Notes under the pieces: generated by a model | Told to the model about the DNA's origin: nothing | Database searches by the model: none | Seen by the model: only the letters and a program-made list of their open reading frames with translations | Made by a program: the position numbers and the translations under genes | Shown: positions 30,840 to 41,428 of the stretch, one piece after another | Position numbering within the stretch: the stretch's first letter is position 1 | Layout of the letters: each line of letters starts with the position of its first letter | NCBI GenBank assembly: GCA_947471745.1 | Contig: CANJKZ010000080.1 | Location: forward strand, 479,501 to 543,500 | Length of the DNA: 64,000 nt | From: Closterium sp. Naga37s-1 | Lineage: Eukaryota; Streptophyta; Zygnematophyceae; Desmidiales; Closteriaceae | Direction of reading: 5' to 3'

Positions 30840-33800
30840 TCAAGAGGAGAGCAAGTGAGGCAAGACGGGCACAAGACCCAGCTGAGTACAGAAGCGCTGA
30901 TGATCACAAGGCGGAAGTGCCTTGGTGAAGACATCAGCAGTGTTGGCCTCAGAGGCCACGTACGCAAGCCGCAACTGACCACGTTGCTGTAGCTCACGAG
31001 CAAGGAAGTAGCGGAGAGCAATGTGCTTTGTTCTGTGCTCCAGTCGCTGCTCTCGACACAAGGCCAGCATGGCCTTGTTGTCTACGTACAGGACTGGAGG
31101 AGAACGAGGCGGCTCTCCAAGGTCGGTCAGCAGGTAGGTGAGCCAGCGAAGCTCCTGTGCAGCCATGGCCCCGGCGTAGATCTCAGCCTCACAACTCGAG
31201 CCAAGAACAGAAGACGAGCGAGTAGCCCGCCACGAAACAGAGCCGGAACCAAGGCTGAAGGTGTAACCCTGTGACGACCGCTGCGTAGCCTGGTCGTCAG
31301 CCCAAGAAGCGTCCGCGTGCCCAGTGAGAACCACTGGACTCCGCCCTCCAAGCACTAGCCCCATGCCCGACGTACTGCACAAGTAGCGCAACACCCTCTT
31401 CGCTGCAGCCATGTGCTCTGGTCTGTGTCTCCCAGGAGCAACATAGCGTGCCAGAATGCTGAGAGGGTATGCAAGGTCAGGTCGTGTGCAGGTCATCAGG
31501 TACATGAGGCAGCCAACAAGCTCTGGGTACGGGCCACTCGACTCTACGGACTCATCCGAAGGCAGAGCTGAGAGCGAGTGGCGAGTAGACAGAGGAGTGG
31601 CCTGAGGCGAGGAGTACGTGAAGCCGAAGCGCTGAAGGACCTGCTGCACCATGTGTGACTGAGTCAGGGTAATGGTGCGGCGTGCTCTGTCCCGGGTGAT
31701 CTGCAAGCCAAGGTAGCTGCGCAGTTCACCCAGGTCTGTGCACGTGTGTCTCTTCTGCAGCTCGGACTTCACGTGGGCGAGTCCAGCAGTGTCAGCTGTG
31801 GCAAAGACCAAGTCGTCGACGTACACGAGGACGTAGAACGGCGGCAAAGAAGTGTCGGTGCGCAGAAACAACGACGGGTCAGCAGTAGAGGGAGCAAACC
31901 CAAGAGCCGCAAGCGTAGTCCTCAGTGTGTCGTGCCACTCACGCGGTGCCTGGCGGAGACCGTAGACTGGCCGTCGGAGGCTCCACTGGGTGCCAGGAGG
32001 AAAAGTCCCAGTGAAGCCAGGTGGACGGCGCAGCCAGATCTCCTCGTGCAGGCTACCCTGCAAGAAAGCAGTACTGAAGTCAAGAGAGTGGAGCTCGTAG
32101 TCGCGCTGAGCGGCTATGTGCAGCAGCACCCGAAGAGTGGTCATCTTCGGGGTGGGAGAGAAGGTCTGAAAGTAGTCAACTCCCTGCCGCTGACTGAAGC
32201 CACGAGCGACGTACCGTGCCTTGAAGACAGGTGGAGAGCCCGGCGGCCGCTTCACCCTGAAGATCCACATGCCACTGACGATGTTCGCCCCAGGAGGGGG
32301 AACCGCGTCAACGTAGGTGCCTGTGGACTTCCAGGACGCCATCTCTGCATCCATAGCTGCCTGCCACTGAGAGGAGTAGGGACCCTCTACGGCCTCCGCG
32401 TAAGAGCGCGGAGTCGGGATGTCTAGTGCATCCGGGTCTCCCTCAGGGGCAAGTAGTACGGACACGAGATGAGGTGAGGCAGCTGCCAGACACTGGAACT
32501 CCTCCTGCCTGTCCTCAAGGACGTCCGTGCCAAGGGCACACTCACCCCCGACGGACGGAGGACAGACAGACTCAGACTCAGCAACAAGACTAGCAGCGTA
32601 GTCTAGACGACAGCGAGCAGCAAAGTCGACGAGCTCAGTAACTAGGGCAGACGCAGCAGTGGACTCAAAGGAAGGGTCAGTGACAACAGTAGCAAGGAGA
32701 CGCGTGACAGTAGGACTGGCAGCACGAAGAGAGTCCGACTCCGGGTCGGGAAGAGCAGGAAGAGAGGACTCAGGAGGAGAAGGCAAAGGGGCACGCAGAG
32801 GAGCAGTGGACGGACGCAGAGACATCCGGTGCGTGCCAGGGACAGGAGGAGGACGCTGACGCGAACCGCGACCACTAGTGCGAGCAGCACGGACAGGCGA
32901 CGCAGGGCGAGACGCAGGCTCACGACGCTCAGCCAGACCTCCAGTAGGACCAGTGTAGGGAGAAGGAGCAGGCAAAGGGGAGGTAGGCTGCAACTGTAGC
33001 TGGGACGAGACAGGCTGTGGACACTCTAAGGGAGGAGGAGGACCAGTAGAGGGTGGAAGACCAAGAACCTGCTGCAGGAGTGGCACGAAGTACGGTCGAG
33101 GCCGCGCGGCGACGCTAGAAGCAGCCGGGACAGCACCAGAACCCTCAGCAGGAGCACCCGCTCCAGCAGCACCACCAGTAGCTCCAGAACCTCCAGCAGC
33201 ACCAGGAGCACCCCAAGTAGGACTGCCAGCAGGAGTCTCAGCGCCAGCACCCTCAGCAGCACCAGCTCCAGTGCACCCAGGACGAGCACCTCTGGGACCC
33301 GCGACCGCAGCACCCTCAGCAGCCGAAGGACCTCCAGCACCAGCAGCACGCCTCCAGCGCCGGGCAAACCACTCACGCAGCTCCTGTGGAGAAAGTGGCT
33401 CCCGGCGAGACGAAGCACTCGGAGAACCTCCAGGCGAAGCACCTCCAGGCTCAGCACCGCCAGGCGTAGCACCCCTAGGCTCAGCACCCCCAGACGTAGC
33501 ACCCCTAGGCTCAGCACCCCCAGGCTCAGCACCCCTAGGCTCAGCACCCCTAGGCTCAGCACCCCTAGGCTCAGCACCCCCAGACGTAGCACCCCCAGGC
33601 CCAGCACCCCTAGGCTCCGCACCCCCAGGTACAGCACCCCCAGCCTCAGCACCCTCAGCAGCACCAGAGTCACCAGTGACCTCGACAGGCTCGACCGCGT
33701 CTACCTGGGACACACCTGAAGGGGCAGGACCCTGAGGGGGGAGGGGGTCTACCTGGGGGGGACCTGGTACCAGGAAGAGTGGGGGTGGGGGGAGGGACGG

Positions 33801-36770
33801 AGTGCGGTAGGGGAAGAGGCGGTAGTAGGGGACCGACTCGTCAAACGTGACGTCCTGGGAGGACAGAACACGGCGAGAGGTGGGGTGGTAAAACTGCCAC
33901 CCAGGCGCGTCAGGGGGGAACCCCAGGAAGACGCAAGGAGCAGCACGAGGGGATAGTTTGTCCGCAGACAGGTCGCGGACAAACGCCCGAGATCCCCAGA
34001 CCCGGAACGCCGACGCATCGCCAACCTTCCCCGTCCACAGCAGGGCTGGGGAGGTCTCCGGCCTGGAGACCCTGGGGTGGAGGTTGATCTGATGCGCCGC
34101 GTACCTCACCGCAAACGGCCACAGAAAATGGGGGGCAGCCGCATGCATCATAGACGTACGAGCGACGTCCATGACCATGCCAATGCGGCGCTCAGCAATC
34201 CCATTTTGCTGCGGTGAGTCCGGAAGCGTGAAGGTCTGACGGATGCCCCGTGCACGACAGTAGGCACGCAGAAGGCCAGAGGAGAACTCTCCGCCTCTGT
34301 CCGAGTGCAGACGCAGAACAGGAAAGTCCGAGCCGAAGCTCTGCCTGAGCTGGAGACGAGCTGCGCGGATCCAGTCGATCAGCACCTCAGTGACATCACC
34401 CTTGCTGCGCAAGGGGAAGACTGTGGTGTAACGCGAGTAGTCGTCAACAACGAGCAGGAAGTAGCGCTCGTGACCCTGTCCACGGACGCGGGCTGGGCCC
34501 CACACGTCCATGTGAAGTGTCTGCAACGGGGCCTCTGTCGGAGGAAACTGGGAGGAGTGAGGGGCAGCACGCAGGCGCCCCTCGACACAGGGGACACAGG
34601 CAGGGCCAGGGCCCTGAGGAAGGGGAGGGAGGGACCGGGGGAGACCGGACACAAGAAGACGGGAGGCCATACCTCTGAGCCGAAGCAGAGAGGGGTGGCC
34701 AAGGCGGTGGTGCCAGAGGAGAGTCTCGTGAGACAGGAGACGACACGAACAGGGGGCAGACTCAGGACCAGACCTGGACGCCGCAGCAAACACCTGACCC
34801 GACGTAACTACCCTACCAGACTCAGCAACTGGAGGAGACGCAGTGATCAGAGTGTACAGGCTCGACCCCGGCTGACGGGTGAACGTAGCCAGGTGTCGGC
34901 CTGTGCCAGCCTCTGTACAGTGGGTCACTCTCTGACGTGCAGGAGTGAACTGGTGGACCCCCGCATCCTGTAGGTCAGCACCACTCACCAGGTTCGTAGA
35001 GAACGAGGGGAGGTAGAGACCAGACAGGGTGCCAGAGGGAGCCGCCGGACACGGGAGGACTGTGGAGAAGCGAGACAGGACAGGACCCCCAGAGGGGTCA
35101 GCCAGAGACACTGCAACCGGTCGACTCAGCGGTGTGAGTGTGGTGCGGTCCCGAAAGAAGGAGCGAGACGCCCCAGAGTCAAGGGTGAAGGTGAGGGAGG
35201 CCGAAGCCGACGCAGTACCTGAGAGCGCAGACTCACCAGTACCTGAGGACGCAGACACACGAGCACCTAGAGCAGCAGCGTCGCAAGCACCTAGGGCAGC
35301 AGCCTCACCAGGACCTAGAGCAGCAGTCTCAATGCCCGGATCGGGCGGGAAACACCGGTAACAGTCACCCTCATCACTAATAGACACAGCATACATGGCA
35401 GAGAGAATAGCATCAAAGTCAAGATCATAGATGGCAACACCCGCCCTAGACAGCTCGCCCCAGCGAGGGATCTCGGAGGCCTCCGGGAACTGGTGACGCC
35501 ACGCGTCCGTCAGGCGGCCAAAGCAGCGCTGGGTGGGGTGGGGACCCCCACACTGCTCACCCGCACGGTCGCCAGTGCGCAAAACGTAGGAGCACGGACC
35601 AAAACCCCCACCCCGCTGACGCGCAGTGTACCACTCACGAAGCTGCTGAGGGGACAGGGTGTCACGACCACGCTGCTGCTGCTGGCGCGAGCCACCACCG
35701 GAGCCACTCCTCTGCGAAGACCCGCGACCAGCACCACCGCCACCCCCGCCGCCTCCGACGCCTCCGCCGCCTCCGCTACTGCCGCCGCCTCCGCCTCCGC
35801 CGCCGCCTCCACCTCCGCCACCTCCACCACCTCCGCTCCCACCGCCACCGCCGCCGCCACCTCCACCTCCACTGCCGCCACCGACCCCTCCACCCCCACC
35901 TCCACTCCCACCGCCACCCCCACTCCCCCAACTGCCGCCACCTCCACCTCCACCGCCCCCGCTCGCTCCTCCAGCGCCCTTGCCCCCCTTGCCCTTGCCA
36001 GAGCGGCGTCTCCCGCTAGGGGCAGACGCCGCACCGACCGACTCAAGAACAAGGAGGTCGGCCGCAGCAGCAGAGGCAACAGAGGGCAGAAGGGGGGAGG
36101 GGGAACACCCCTCAAAGATGGGGGTGCGCGGGTCACCACGAGAGGCCCCTACAGCGACTATGCTCTTCTCGGCCGCTAGGAGGGACTTCTCGAGGAGGTC
36201 AACAGTGAGAGTGGTGGGACAGACAGAGAGAAAGTGGTCCCTGACTACGCGAAGGGAGTCAGGAAGGCGAGTGACTATGTAGTAAAGAGTGATGTACATG
36301 GGGGGGGGGTTCCTGGCGCAGAAGTCAGGAGGGAGTGCAGCGCGGTAGCGAGTGTCACTAGTGCGGAGGTGCGTAATGAGGTCAGTGACTGTGGGAAAGG
36401 CAGTAAGATCAGGAAAGAGGTACGGTAGCATGAGACGGCTCAGTGCAGCAGTGGCAGGGGAGGAGTAGCGCGCAACTACAGCGTCGTACAAGGTCTTAGC
36501 ACTCTTGTACTGACTAAAGTGCGCACGCTCGGAGGTAGGGAGGTGGCGACGCACAGCAAGACGTGCAGCAGCGTCGCGCGTGGCCCACTGGGAGCGAACA
36601 GTGGCGTCAGCATCAGCAGCAGGGGCAGTGGAGGTGCCAGAGGTGAGGTCAAAGAGAGAGAGGCCGTCTGCCCTATCGCACTGTAAGAACAGCTGCAGGT
36701 CATCTACCCAGACCTCAAAGTCAATGGCCCTACCCTCAGCGTCAAAGGCGAGAACACTAGGGGTAGCCAT
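30840..36770 (-). CDS. copia gag-pol polyprotein, 1976 aa
   Basis: A single frame from ATG at 36770 to TGA at 30840. gag begins MATPSVLAFDAEGRAIDFEV, with UBN2-like capsid helices to about residue 240. A Gly-rich region follows (about 255-370), then a C-x13-C-x3-H-x4-C cluster (CSYV … CGGPHPTQRC) in place of a standard knuckle. Protease DSGAS at about 532. Integrase HHCC zinc domain about 685-730; core Asp about 754 (HMDVWGP), Asp about 822 (HSDRGGEF) and Glu about 859 (NGIAERRIG). A long linker of GAEPRGAEPGG-type repeats lies about 1030-1110. Reverse transcriptase YVDDLVF about 1648; RNase H Asp about 1820 (GHADASW), Glu about 1862 (CEAEIYA), Asp about 1898 (YVDNKAML). It is several hundred residues longer than a usual copia polyprotein because of the Gly-rich and linker repeats. 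Confidence 0.95.
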   Translation of the reverse strand: MATPSVLAFDAEGRAIDFEVWVDDLQLFLQCDRADGLSLFDLTSGTSTAPAADADATVRSQWATRDAAARLAVRRHLPTSERAHFSQYKSAKTLYDAVVARYSSPATAALSRLMLPYLFPDLTAFPTVTDLITHLRTSDTRYRAALPPDFCARNPPPMYITLYYIVTRLPDSLRVVRDHFLSVCPTTLTVDLLEKSLLAAEKSIVAVGASRGDPRTPIFEGCSPSPLLPSVASAAAADLLVLESVGAASAPSGRRRSGKGKGGKGAGGASGGGGGGGGGSWGSGGGGGSGGGGGGVGGGSGGGGGGGGGGGSGGGGGGGGGGGGGGGGGGSSGGGGGVGGGGGGGGAGRGSSQRSGSGGGSRQQQQRGRDTLSPQQLREWYTARQRGGGFGPCSYVLRTGDRAGEQCGGPHPTQRCFGRLTDAWRHQFPEASEIPRWGELSRAGVAIYDLDFDAILSAMYAVSISDEGDCYRCFPPDPGIETAALGPGEAAALGACDAAALGARVSASSGTGESALSGTASASASLTFTLDSGASRSFFRDRTTLTPLSRPVAVSLADPSGGPVLSRFSTVLPCPAAPSGTLSGLYLPSFSTNLVSGADLQDAGVHQFTPARQRVTHCTEAGTGRHLATFTRQPGSSLYTLITASPPVAESGRVVTSGQVFAAASRSGPESAPCSCRLLSHETLLWHHRLGHPSLLRLRGMASRLLVSGLPRSLPPLPQGPGPACVPCVEGRLRAAPHSSQFPPTEAPLQTLHMDVWGPARVRGQGHERYFLLVVDDYSRYTTVFPLRSKGDVTEVLIDWIRAARLQLRQSFGSDFPVLRLHSDRGGEFSSGLLRAYCRARGIRQTFTLPDSPQQNGIAERRIGMVMDVARTSMMHAAAPHFLWPFAVRYAAHQINLHPRVSRPETSPALLWTGKVGDASAFRVWGSRAFVRDLSADKLSPRAAPCVFLGFPPDAPGWQFYHPTSRRVLSSQDVTFDESVPYYRLFPYRTPSLPPPPLFLVPGPPQVDPLPPQGPAPSGVSQVDAVEPVEVTGDSGAAEGAEAGGAVPGGAEPRGAGPGGATSGGAEPRGAEPRGAEPRGAEPGGAEPRGATSGGAEPRGATPGGAEPGGASPGGSPSASSRREPLSPQELREWFARRWRRAAGAGGPSAAEGAAVAGPRGARPGCTGAGAAEGAGAETPAGSPTWGAPGAAGGSGATGGAAGAGAPAEGSGAVPAASSVAARPRPYFVPLLQQVLGLPPSTGPPPPLECPQPVSSQLQLQPTSPLPAPSPYTGPTGGLAERREPASRPASPVRAARTSGRGSRQRPPPVPGTHRMSLRPSTAPLRAPLPSPPESSLPALPDPESDSLRAASPTVTRLLATVVTDPSFESTAASALVTELVDFAARCRLDYAASLVAESESVCPPSVGGECALGTDVLEDRQEEFQCLAAASPHLVSVLLAPEGDPDALDIPTPRSYAEAVEGPYSSQWQAAMDAEMASWKSTGTYVDAVPPPGANIVSGMWIFRVKRPPGSPPVFKARYVARGFSQRQGVDYFQTFSPTPKMTTLRVLLHIAAQRDYELHSLDFSTAFLQGSLHEEIWLRRPPGFTGTFPPGTQWSLRRPVYGLRQAPREWHDTLRTTLAALGFAPSTADPSLFLRTDTSLPPFYVLVYVDDLVFATADTAGLAHVKSELQKRHTCTDLGELRSYLGLQITRDRARRTITLTQSHMVQQVLQRFGFTYSSPQATPLSTRHSLSALPSDESVESSGPYPELVGCLMYLMTCTRPDLAYPLSILARYVAPGRHRPEHMAAAKRVLRYLCSTSGMGLVLGGRSPVVLTGHADASWADDQATQRSSQGYTFSLGSGSVSWRATRSSSVLGSSCEAEIYAGAMAAQELRWLTYLLTDLGEPPRSPPVLYVDNKAMLALCREQRLEHRTKHIALRYFLARELQQRGQLRLAYVASEANTADVFTKALPPCDHQRFCTQLGLVPVLPHLLSS

Positions 36771-36780
36771 GACCCTAGAC

Positions 36781-37837
36781 GACTAGCAGCGCAAACAGTG
36801 GGGTGAGGACAGTGCAGTGAAAAGGCGCTGTGCTCACCAGACTGGGCAGGTCGGGCGGCCCTGAAGGAGGGCGGCGCGGCGGCTCGGCGGCTCAGCTGCT
36901 GGGCGGCCCGGCGGCTCGGCGGCTCCGCTGCTGGGCGGCTCGGCTGCTGGGCGGCTCGGCTGCTGGGCGGCGCGGCCACTGGGCGGCTCGGCTGCTGGGC
37001 GGCTCGGCTGCTCGGCTGCTGGGCGGCTCGGCTGCTGGGCGGCTCGGCGGCTCGGCTGCTGGGCGGCTCGGCTGTGCTGCTGCAGGGCACGGGGCCGCAG
37101 GTAAGGGCGGCGGGGCCGCTGGTAAGGGCGGCGTGGCCGCGGGTAGGGTGGCGGGGCCGCAGATACGGTGGCGGGGCCGCAGGTAAGGTGGCGGGGCCGC
37201 AGGTAAGGTGGCGGGGCCGCAGGTAAGGTGGCGGGGCCGCAGCAGAGGGCGGCGGGGCCGCAGGTAAGGGCGGGGCCGCAGGTAAGGTGGCGGGGCCGCG
37301 AGGAAGGGCGGCGGGGCCGCTAGGTAGGGCGGCGGGGCCGCGCGATGGGGCGGCGGGGCCGCGCGATGGGGCGGCGGGGCCGCGCGATGGGGTGGCGGGG
37401 CCGCGAGGAAGGGCGGCGGGGCCGCGCGATGGGGCGGCGGGGCCGCGCGATGGGGCGGCGGGGCCGCGCGATGGGGCGGCGGGGCCGCTAGGTAGGGCGG
37501 CGGGGCCGCTAGATAGGGCGGCGGGGCCGCGCGATGGGGTGGCGGGGCCGCGATGGGGCGGCGGGGCCGCTGGGTAGGGCGGCGGGGCCGCGCAATGGGG
37601 CGGCGAGGCCGCGAGGTAGGGCAGCGGGGCCGCTAGGTAGGGCGGCGGGGCCGCTAGGAGAGAGGCGGCGGGGCCGTGAAGACGGGCGGCGGGGCCGCGG
37701 AGACGGGTGGCGGGGCCGCAGTGCAGGGCCGCTAGGGCGGCTCGACGAAGTGAGGGCCCGGAGCGCGACTCGGGCTGAGCGCGCTTCGGGCAGGAAAAAA
37801 AATCGATGTGGTGGGCCCTAAGCACAGTTCCCAAGGG
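36781..37837 (-). repeat. 5' leader of family B' element with GC-rich minisatellite
   Basis: Between gag and the primer binding site lies about 1 kb of untranslated leader. From about 37080 to 37730 it consists of units such as GGCGGGGCCGC plus a variable spacer (GCGATGGG, AGGTAAGGT, TAGGTAGG). The stretch 36870-37070 repeats CTGCTGGGCGGCTCGG. Open frames across it are repeat artefacts. Confidence 0.85.
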
Positions 37838-37855
37838 GGAACCTGCTCGATACCA
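37838..37855 (-). promoter_or_regulatory. primer binding site of family B' element
   Basis: Reads TGGTATCGAGCAGGTTCC on the element strand, directly after the LTR. Compared with the complement of plant initiator Met-tRNA (TGGTATCAGAGCCAGGTTTC) it lacks one A and one C but keeps the AGGTT block, so it is a variant initiator-Met site. Confidence 0.75.
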
Positions 37856-37987
37856 TGAGGAGATTTGAACAAGAATGGATGAACTATGAAATGAAGTGAG
37901 TACAAATATGAAACCCTAATTGGTTGTACCCCCTATGGGATACCCCACTATAGCCTACACAACAGCATAAGCTATAATGTTCTGACA
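37856..37987 (-). repeat. 5' LTR of family B' element (132 bp)
   Basis: Identical to 30496-30627; flanked outside by the target duplication GCAGT. Confidence 0.95.
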
Positions 37988-38384
37988 GCAGTAGCAGCCG
38001 GCGCACAGCAGCAGTAGGCGCGTGCGGGCTGTGAGCTAGCAACCTAGGGGCGCGCAACAGGTGCGCGCGGAGCAGCTCAAAAGGAGCGCGCAGCAGGTGC
38101 GTGCTAGGGGCTGGCGGGCAGCGTGAGTGGCGCGCGCAGCAGCAGGAACGAGGGGGGACCGGGCGTAGGGGCTGACGGGCCGCGCGAGAGGCGCACTGGC
38201 CAGCTAGAACGCGGTCAGGGGGGGTCGCACGTGACTAGGAAGAAAAAATCGCGTCTAGGGCAGAAAAAGGAACCGTCTCGCCTAGGGCACGTTTTCACAT
38301 TTCGCGTTTCTCCTAGGGGCACGACTCGGGCAGCAGATCGAAATAGTAGTGGTGGGCCCTTTTAAAAATTCGGTCCTAAGGAGC

Positions 38385-38402
38385 ATTGTGCTCTTAATAC
38401 CA
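38385..38402 (-). promoter_or_regulatory. primer binding site of family B element
   Basis: TGGTATTAAGAGCACAAT on the element strand directly follows the LTR. It resembles the initiator-Met site TGGTATCAGAGC with one substitution and one insertion. Confidence 0.65.
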
Positions 38403-38544
38403 TGTTAGAATCACTAGCTAGGTGGGGAATGTCGATTAGGTAAGGGAGGGGGATACAAGACTATCGAGAGTGGAATGTTGTACCCTCTAAGGAAAGAACC
38501 CTACACAACCTAGAGTGAAATGAACAGAACAATGTGTTTTGACA
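38403..38544 (-). repeat. 5' LTR of family B element (142 bp)
   Basis: Plus-strand ends are TGTTAGAATC and GTTTTGACA. It is diverged from the nested element's LTR but keeps the CCTACACAAC core and the GTTGTACCCTCTAAGG segment. The partner LTR is missing. Confidence 0.8.
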
Positions 38545-39852
<1,308 letters not shown>

Positions 39853-41428
39853 ATGGCGCGCCTGCTTACTGCTCTCGCTCTCCTGCTTGCATTCGCCGTC
39901 ACTCTCGCATCATTCGCTTCTACTGCTGCTGCTCGATCTGTTCGGCTTCCTGGCAATGGGATGACTGCCAATGGTAAGTTGCAGACCCGTCTACTTACCA
40001 TCGTCACCGCACGGTGCGGTGGCAAGGCGCAGACCCGTGCGGCGGCACGTCGCTGACCCGTGCGATGGCACGTCGCAGATCCGTGCGAGAAGTCGCAGAC
40101 CCGAGCGATGGTGGCGCGCGTCTTAAAAAGCTGAGAAAATCCTCCATGCTTGGCTTCAAGAAGCGTGACAATGAAAGGCACTCGCGTCGGTACCTGCACA
40201 GATTGTTGCTTCCTCACTCGCACTCCCCCCCTCCCTCAACTTTCCCCACCTCCCACATCCCCTCCTCTCAACGTGTCCAGCTATTACTCCAGCCATTCAC
40301 TCTCTGCACGGGCAATGACTTTTGAGTCGACTCAAACGTCACCTCGAATTAAAAGTCACCGTGTCAAGCGGCAACTGCACCACTCCAGCAACTTGTACTC
40401 CAGCCATTCACTCTCTGCACGGGCGATGACTTTTGAGTCGACTCAAACGTCACCTCGACTTAAAAGTCACCGTGTCAAGCGGCAACTGCACCACTCCAGC
40501 AACTTGTACTCCAGCCATTCACTCTCAAGAGTTAAGCTTTTGAGTCGACTCAAAAGTAGATTCACTCTCAAGAGTTACCTCTCAAGAGAGACAGGCTCTG
40601 CACGGGCCATCACTTCTCCCTCTGCACCCCCCTGCATCCGACCAAGCTTCACGTCCCCACCCTCCGACCATGCCTCACGTCCCCCCGCCGCGAGAAAATG
40701 GTGAGGGAAAGCACCGTGCCTCATTCCCTTTCCCCCACGCCCCTCACCCCTTTCCCCTGTCTCTTCCTCCCCTGCGCGAATCTACGTGTCGGCATGGCGT
40801 GGCGGCAGGTGCGCCGGGAGCGGTAGGCACCGCCAGCGGCTCTATCACGGGAGAGAGCGCGCCGATTTTTTCTCAGCGCAGCGCGGGGGACGAGCAGAGC
40901 CGCCGCATACTCCAGGGGGGGTATCAGAAGCCTCCTTACTCTCCATCGAAGGCGTTAGATGGTAAGAATGGTCATGCCATGGCCGCACAAGTATAGACTT
41001 TGAATTGAAATTTCCCAATATATATATATATATATATATACATATATATATGTGTGTGTGTGTGTGTATATGTAATATTTATACGCATATATGTTTTTTT
41101 CCTGCTGTTACTGTATAGGAGCTGGTAATTTCGTGCTGCCAGCGTAGGCTAAGCAGCGCTGGTTATAGAAAGAGCATAACCAGCTGTAAGGGAAATCGCG
41201 GCCGTCCATATGCTCCTGACGCCCTTGATATCGATCATTCTCAACAGTCTCCCCCTTGCTGTCGCCCATTTTGCAGGCACGCTGTGTTCTGATGTGAAGC
41301 GTAAAGATTGCTCAGCGCCAAAGACGCAATTCTTTGGCTTGATCAAAGGCCCAAAGCCCACCTTTATTGAGATTCTCGAGTGCGAGAAAAAGCAACAGCA
41401 ACAGCTCAAGGAGTGCAGGATGACATAG
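39853..41428 (+). CDS. small secreted Cys-containing protein, three exons, 141 aa
   Basis: Proposed exons are 39853-39973, 40809-40961 and 41277-41428 (121+153+152 bp = 142 codons with stop). Junctions are ATG|GTAAGT, GGCAG|GTGCG, GATG|GTAAGA and TTGCAG|GCACG; both introns are phase 1. Residues 1-27 form a clear signal peptide (MARLLTALALLLAFAVTLAS…AAA). A Gly/Ala/Ser-rich segment follows, then a dibasic RR at 72-73 before ILQGGYQKPPYSPSK, and a C-terminal part with Cys at 95, 103, 127 and 138 and a short poly-Gln. It is probably an extracellular protein or a pro-peptide cut after RR. I recognise no family; the RR-IL context only faintly recalls RALF precursors and lacks their motifs. Exon 3 is the least certain: an alternative acceptor at about 41119 would give a short tail, GAGNFVLPA. 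A broken paralogue lies at 24529. Confidence 0.68.
40291..40530 (+). repeat. 111-bp tandem duplication in intron 1 of the secreted-protein gene
   Basis: Copies at 40291-40401 and 40402-40512 and a partial third from 40513, each starting AGCCATTCACTCTCTGCACG. Each full unit carries one TTTTGAGTCGACTCAAA palindrome. Confidence 0.92.
41020..41085. repeat. TA/TG dinucleotide microsatellite
   Basis: (TA)n followed by (TG)n within the proposed intron 2 of the secreted-protein gene. Confidence 0.9.

Larger units (their letters stand above)
30496..37987 (-). mobile_element. intact-looking copia LTR retrotransposon, family B' (nested)
   Basis: The 132-bp LTRs (30496-30627 and 37856-37987) are identical by eye. 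A perfect target duplication GCAGT flanks them (30491-30495 and 37988-37992). A primer binding site (37838-37855), a 1-kb leader, one continuous gag-pol frame of 1976 codons and a polypurine tract (CACCCCCATAGGCAAAGTGG on the plus strand, from 30628) are all present. It inserted into the CAG-rich part of the older family B element. Identical LTRs and an open polyprotein point to very recent transposition; it is the best candidate in the window for an active element. Confidence 0.95.
25083..38544 (-). mobile_element. decayed copia element, family B (outer), split by the nested family B' element
   Basis: Minus strand. Right end: LTR 38403-38544, primer binding site, leader 37988-38402. Then the nested element (30496-37987); then a CAG-rich segment (about 29580-30490), protease, integrase, linker and reverse transcriptase down to about 25090. 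The left LTR, the RNase H C-terminus and most of gag are missing; the pol frame runs straight into host DNA at about 25090. Stops at about 26522 and 28750 break pol. The left-end truncation coincides with the loss of exons 2-3 of the secreted-protein paralogue, so a deletion probably removed both. Confidence 0.82.

Noticed and set aside
35493..36282. Plus-strand frames rich in Pro or Ala/Thr/Ser
   Set aside because: Antisense of the Gly-rich gag region of the nested copia polyprotein.
36830..37834. Gly/Ala/Arg-rich frames on both strands
   Set aside because: Artefacts of the GGCGGGGCCGC leader repeat.
39853..41428. RALF peptide hormone identity for the small secreted protein
   Set aside because: Only SRRIL vaguely recalls the precursor cleavage context; the YISY-type and Cys motifs of mature RALF are absent.
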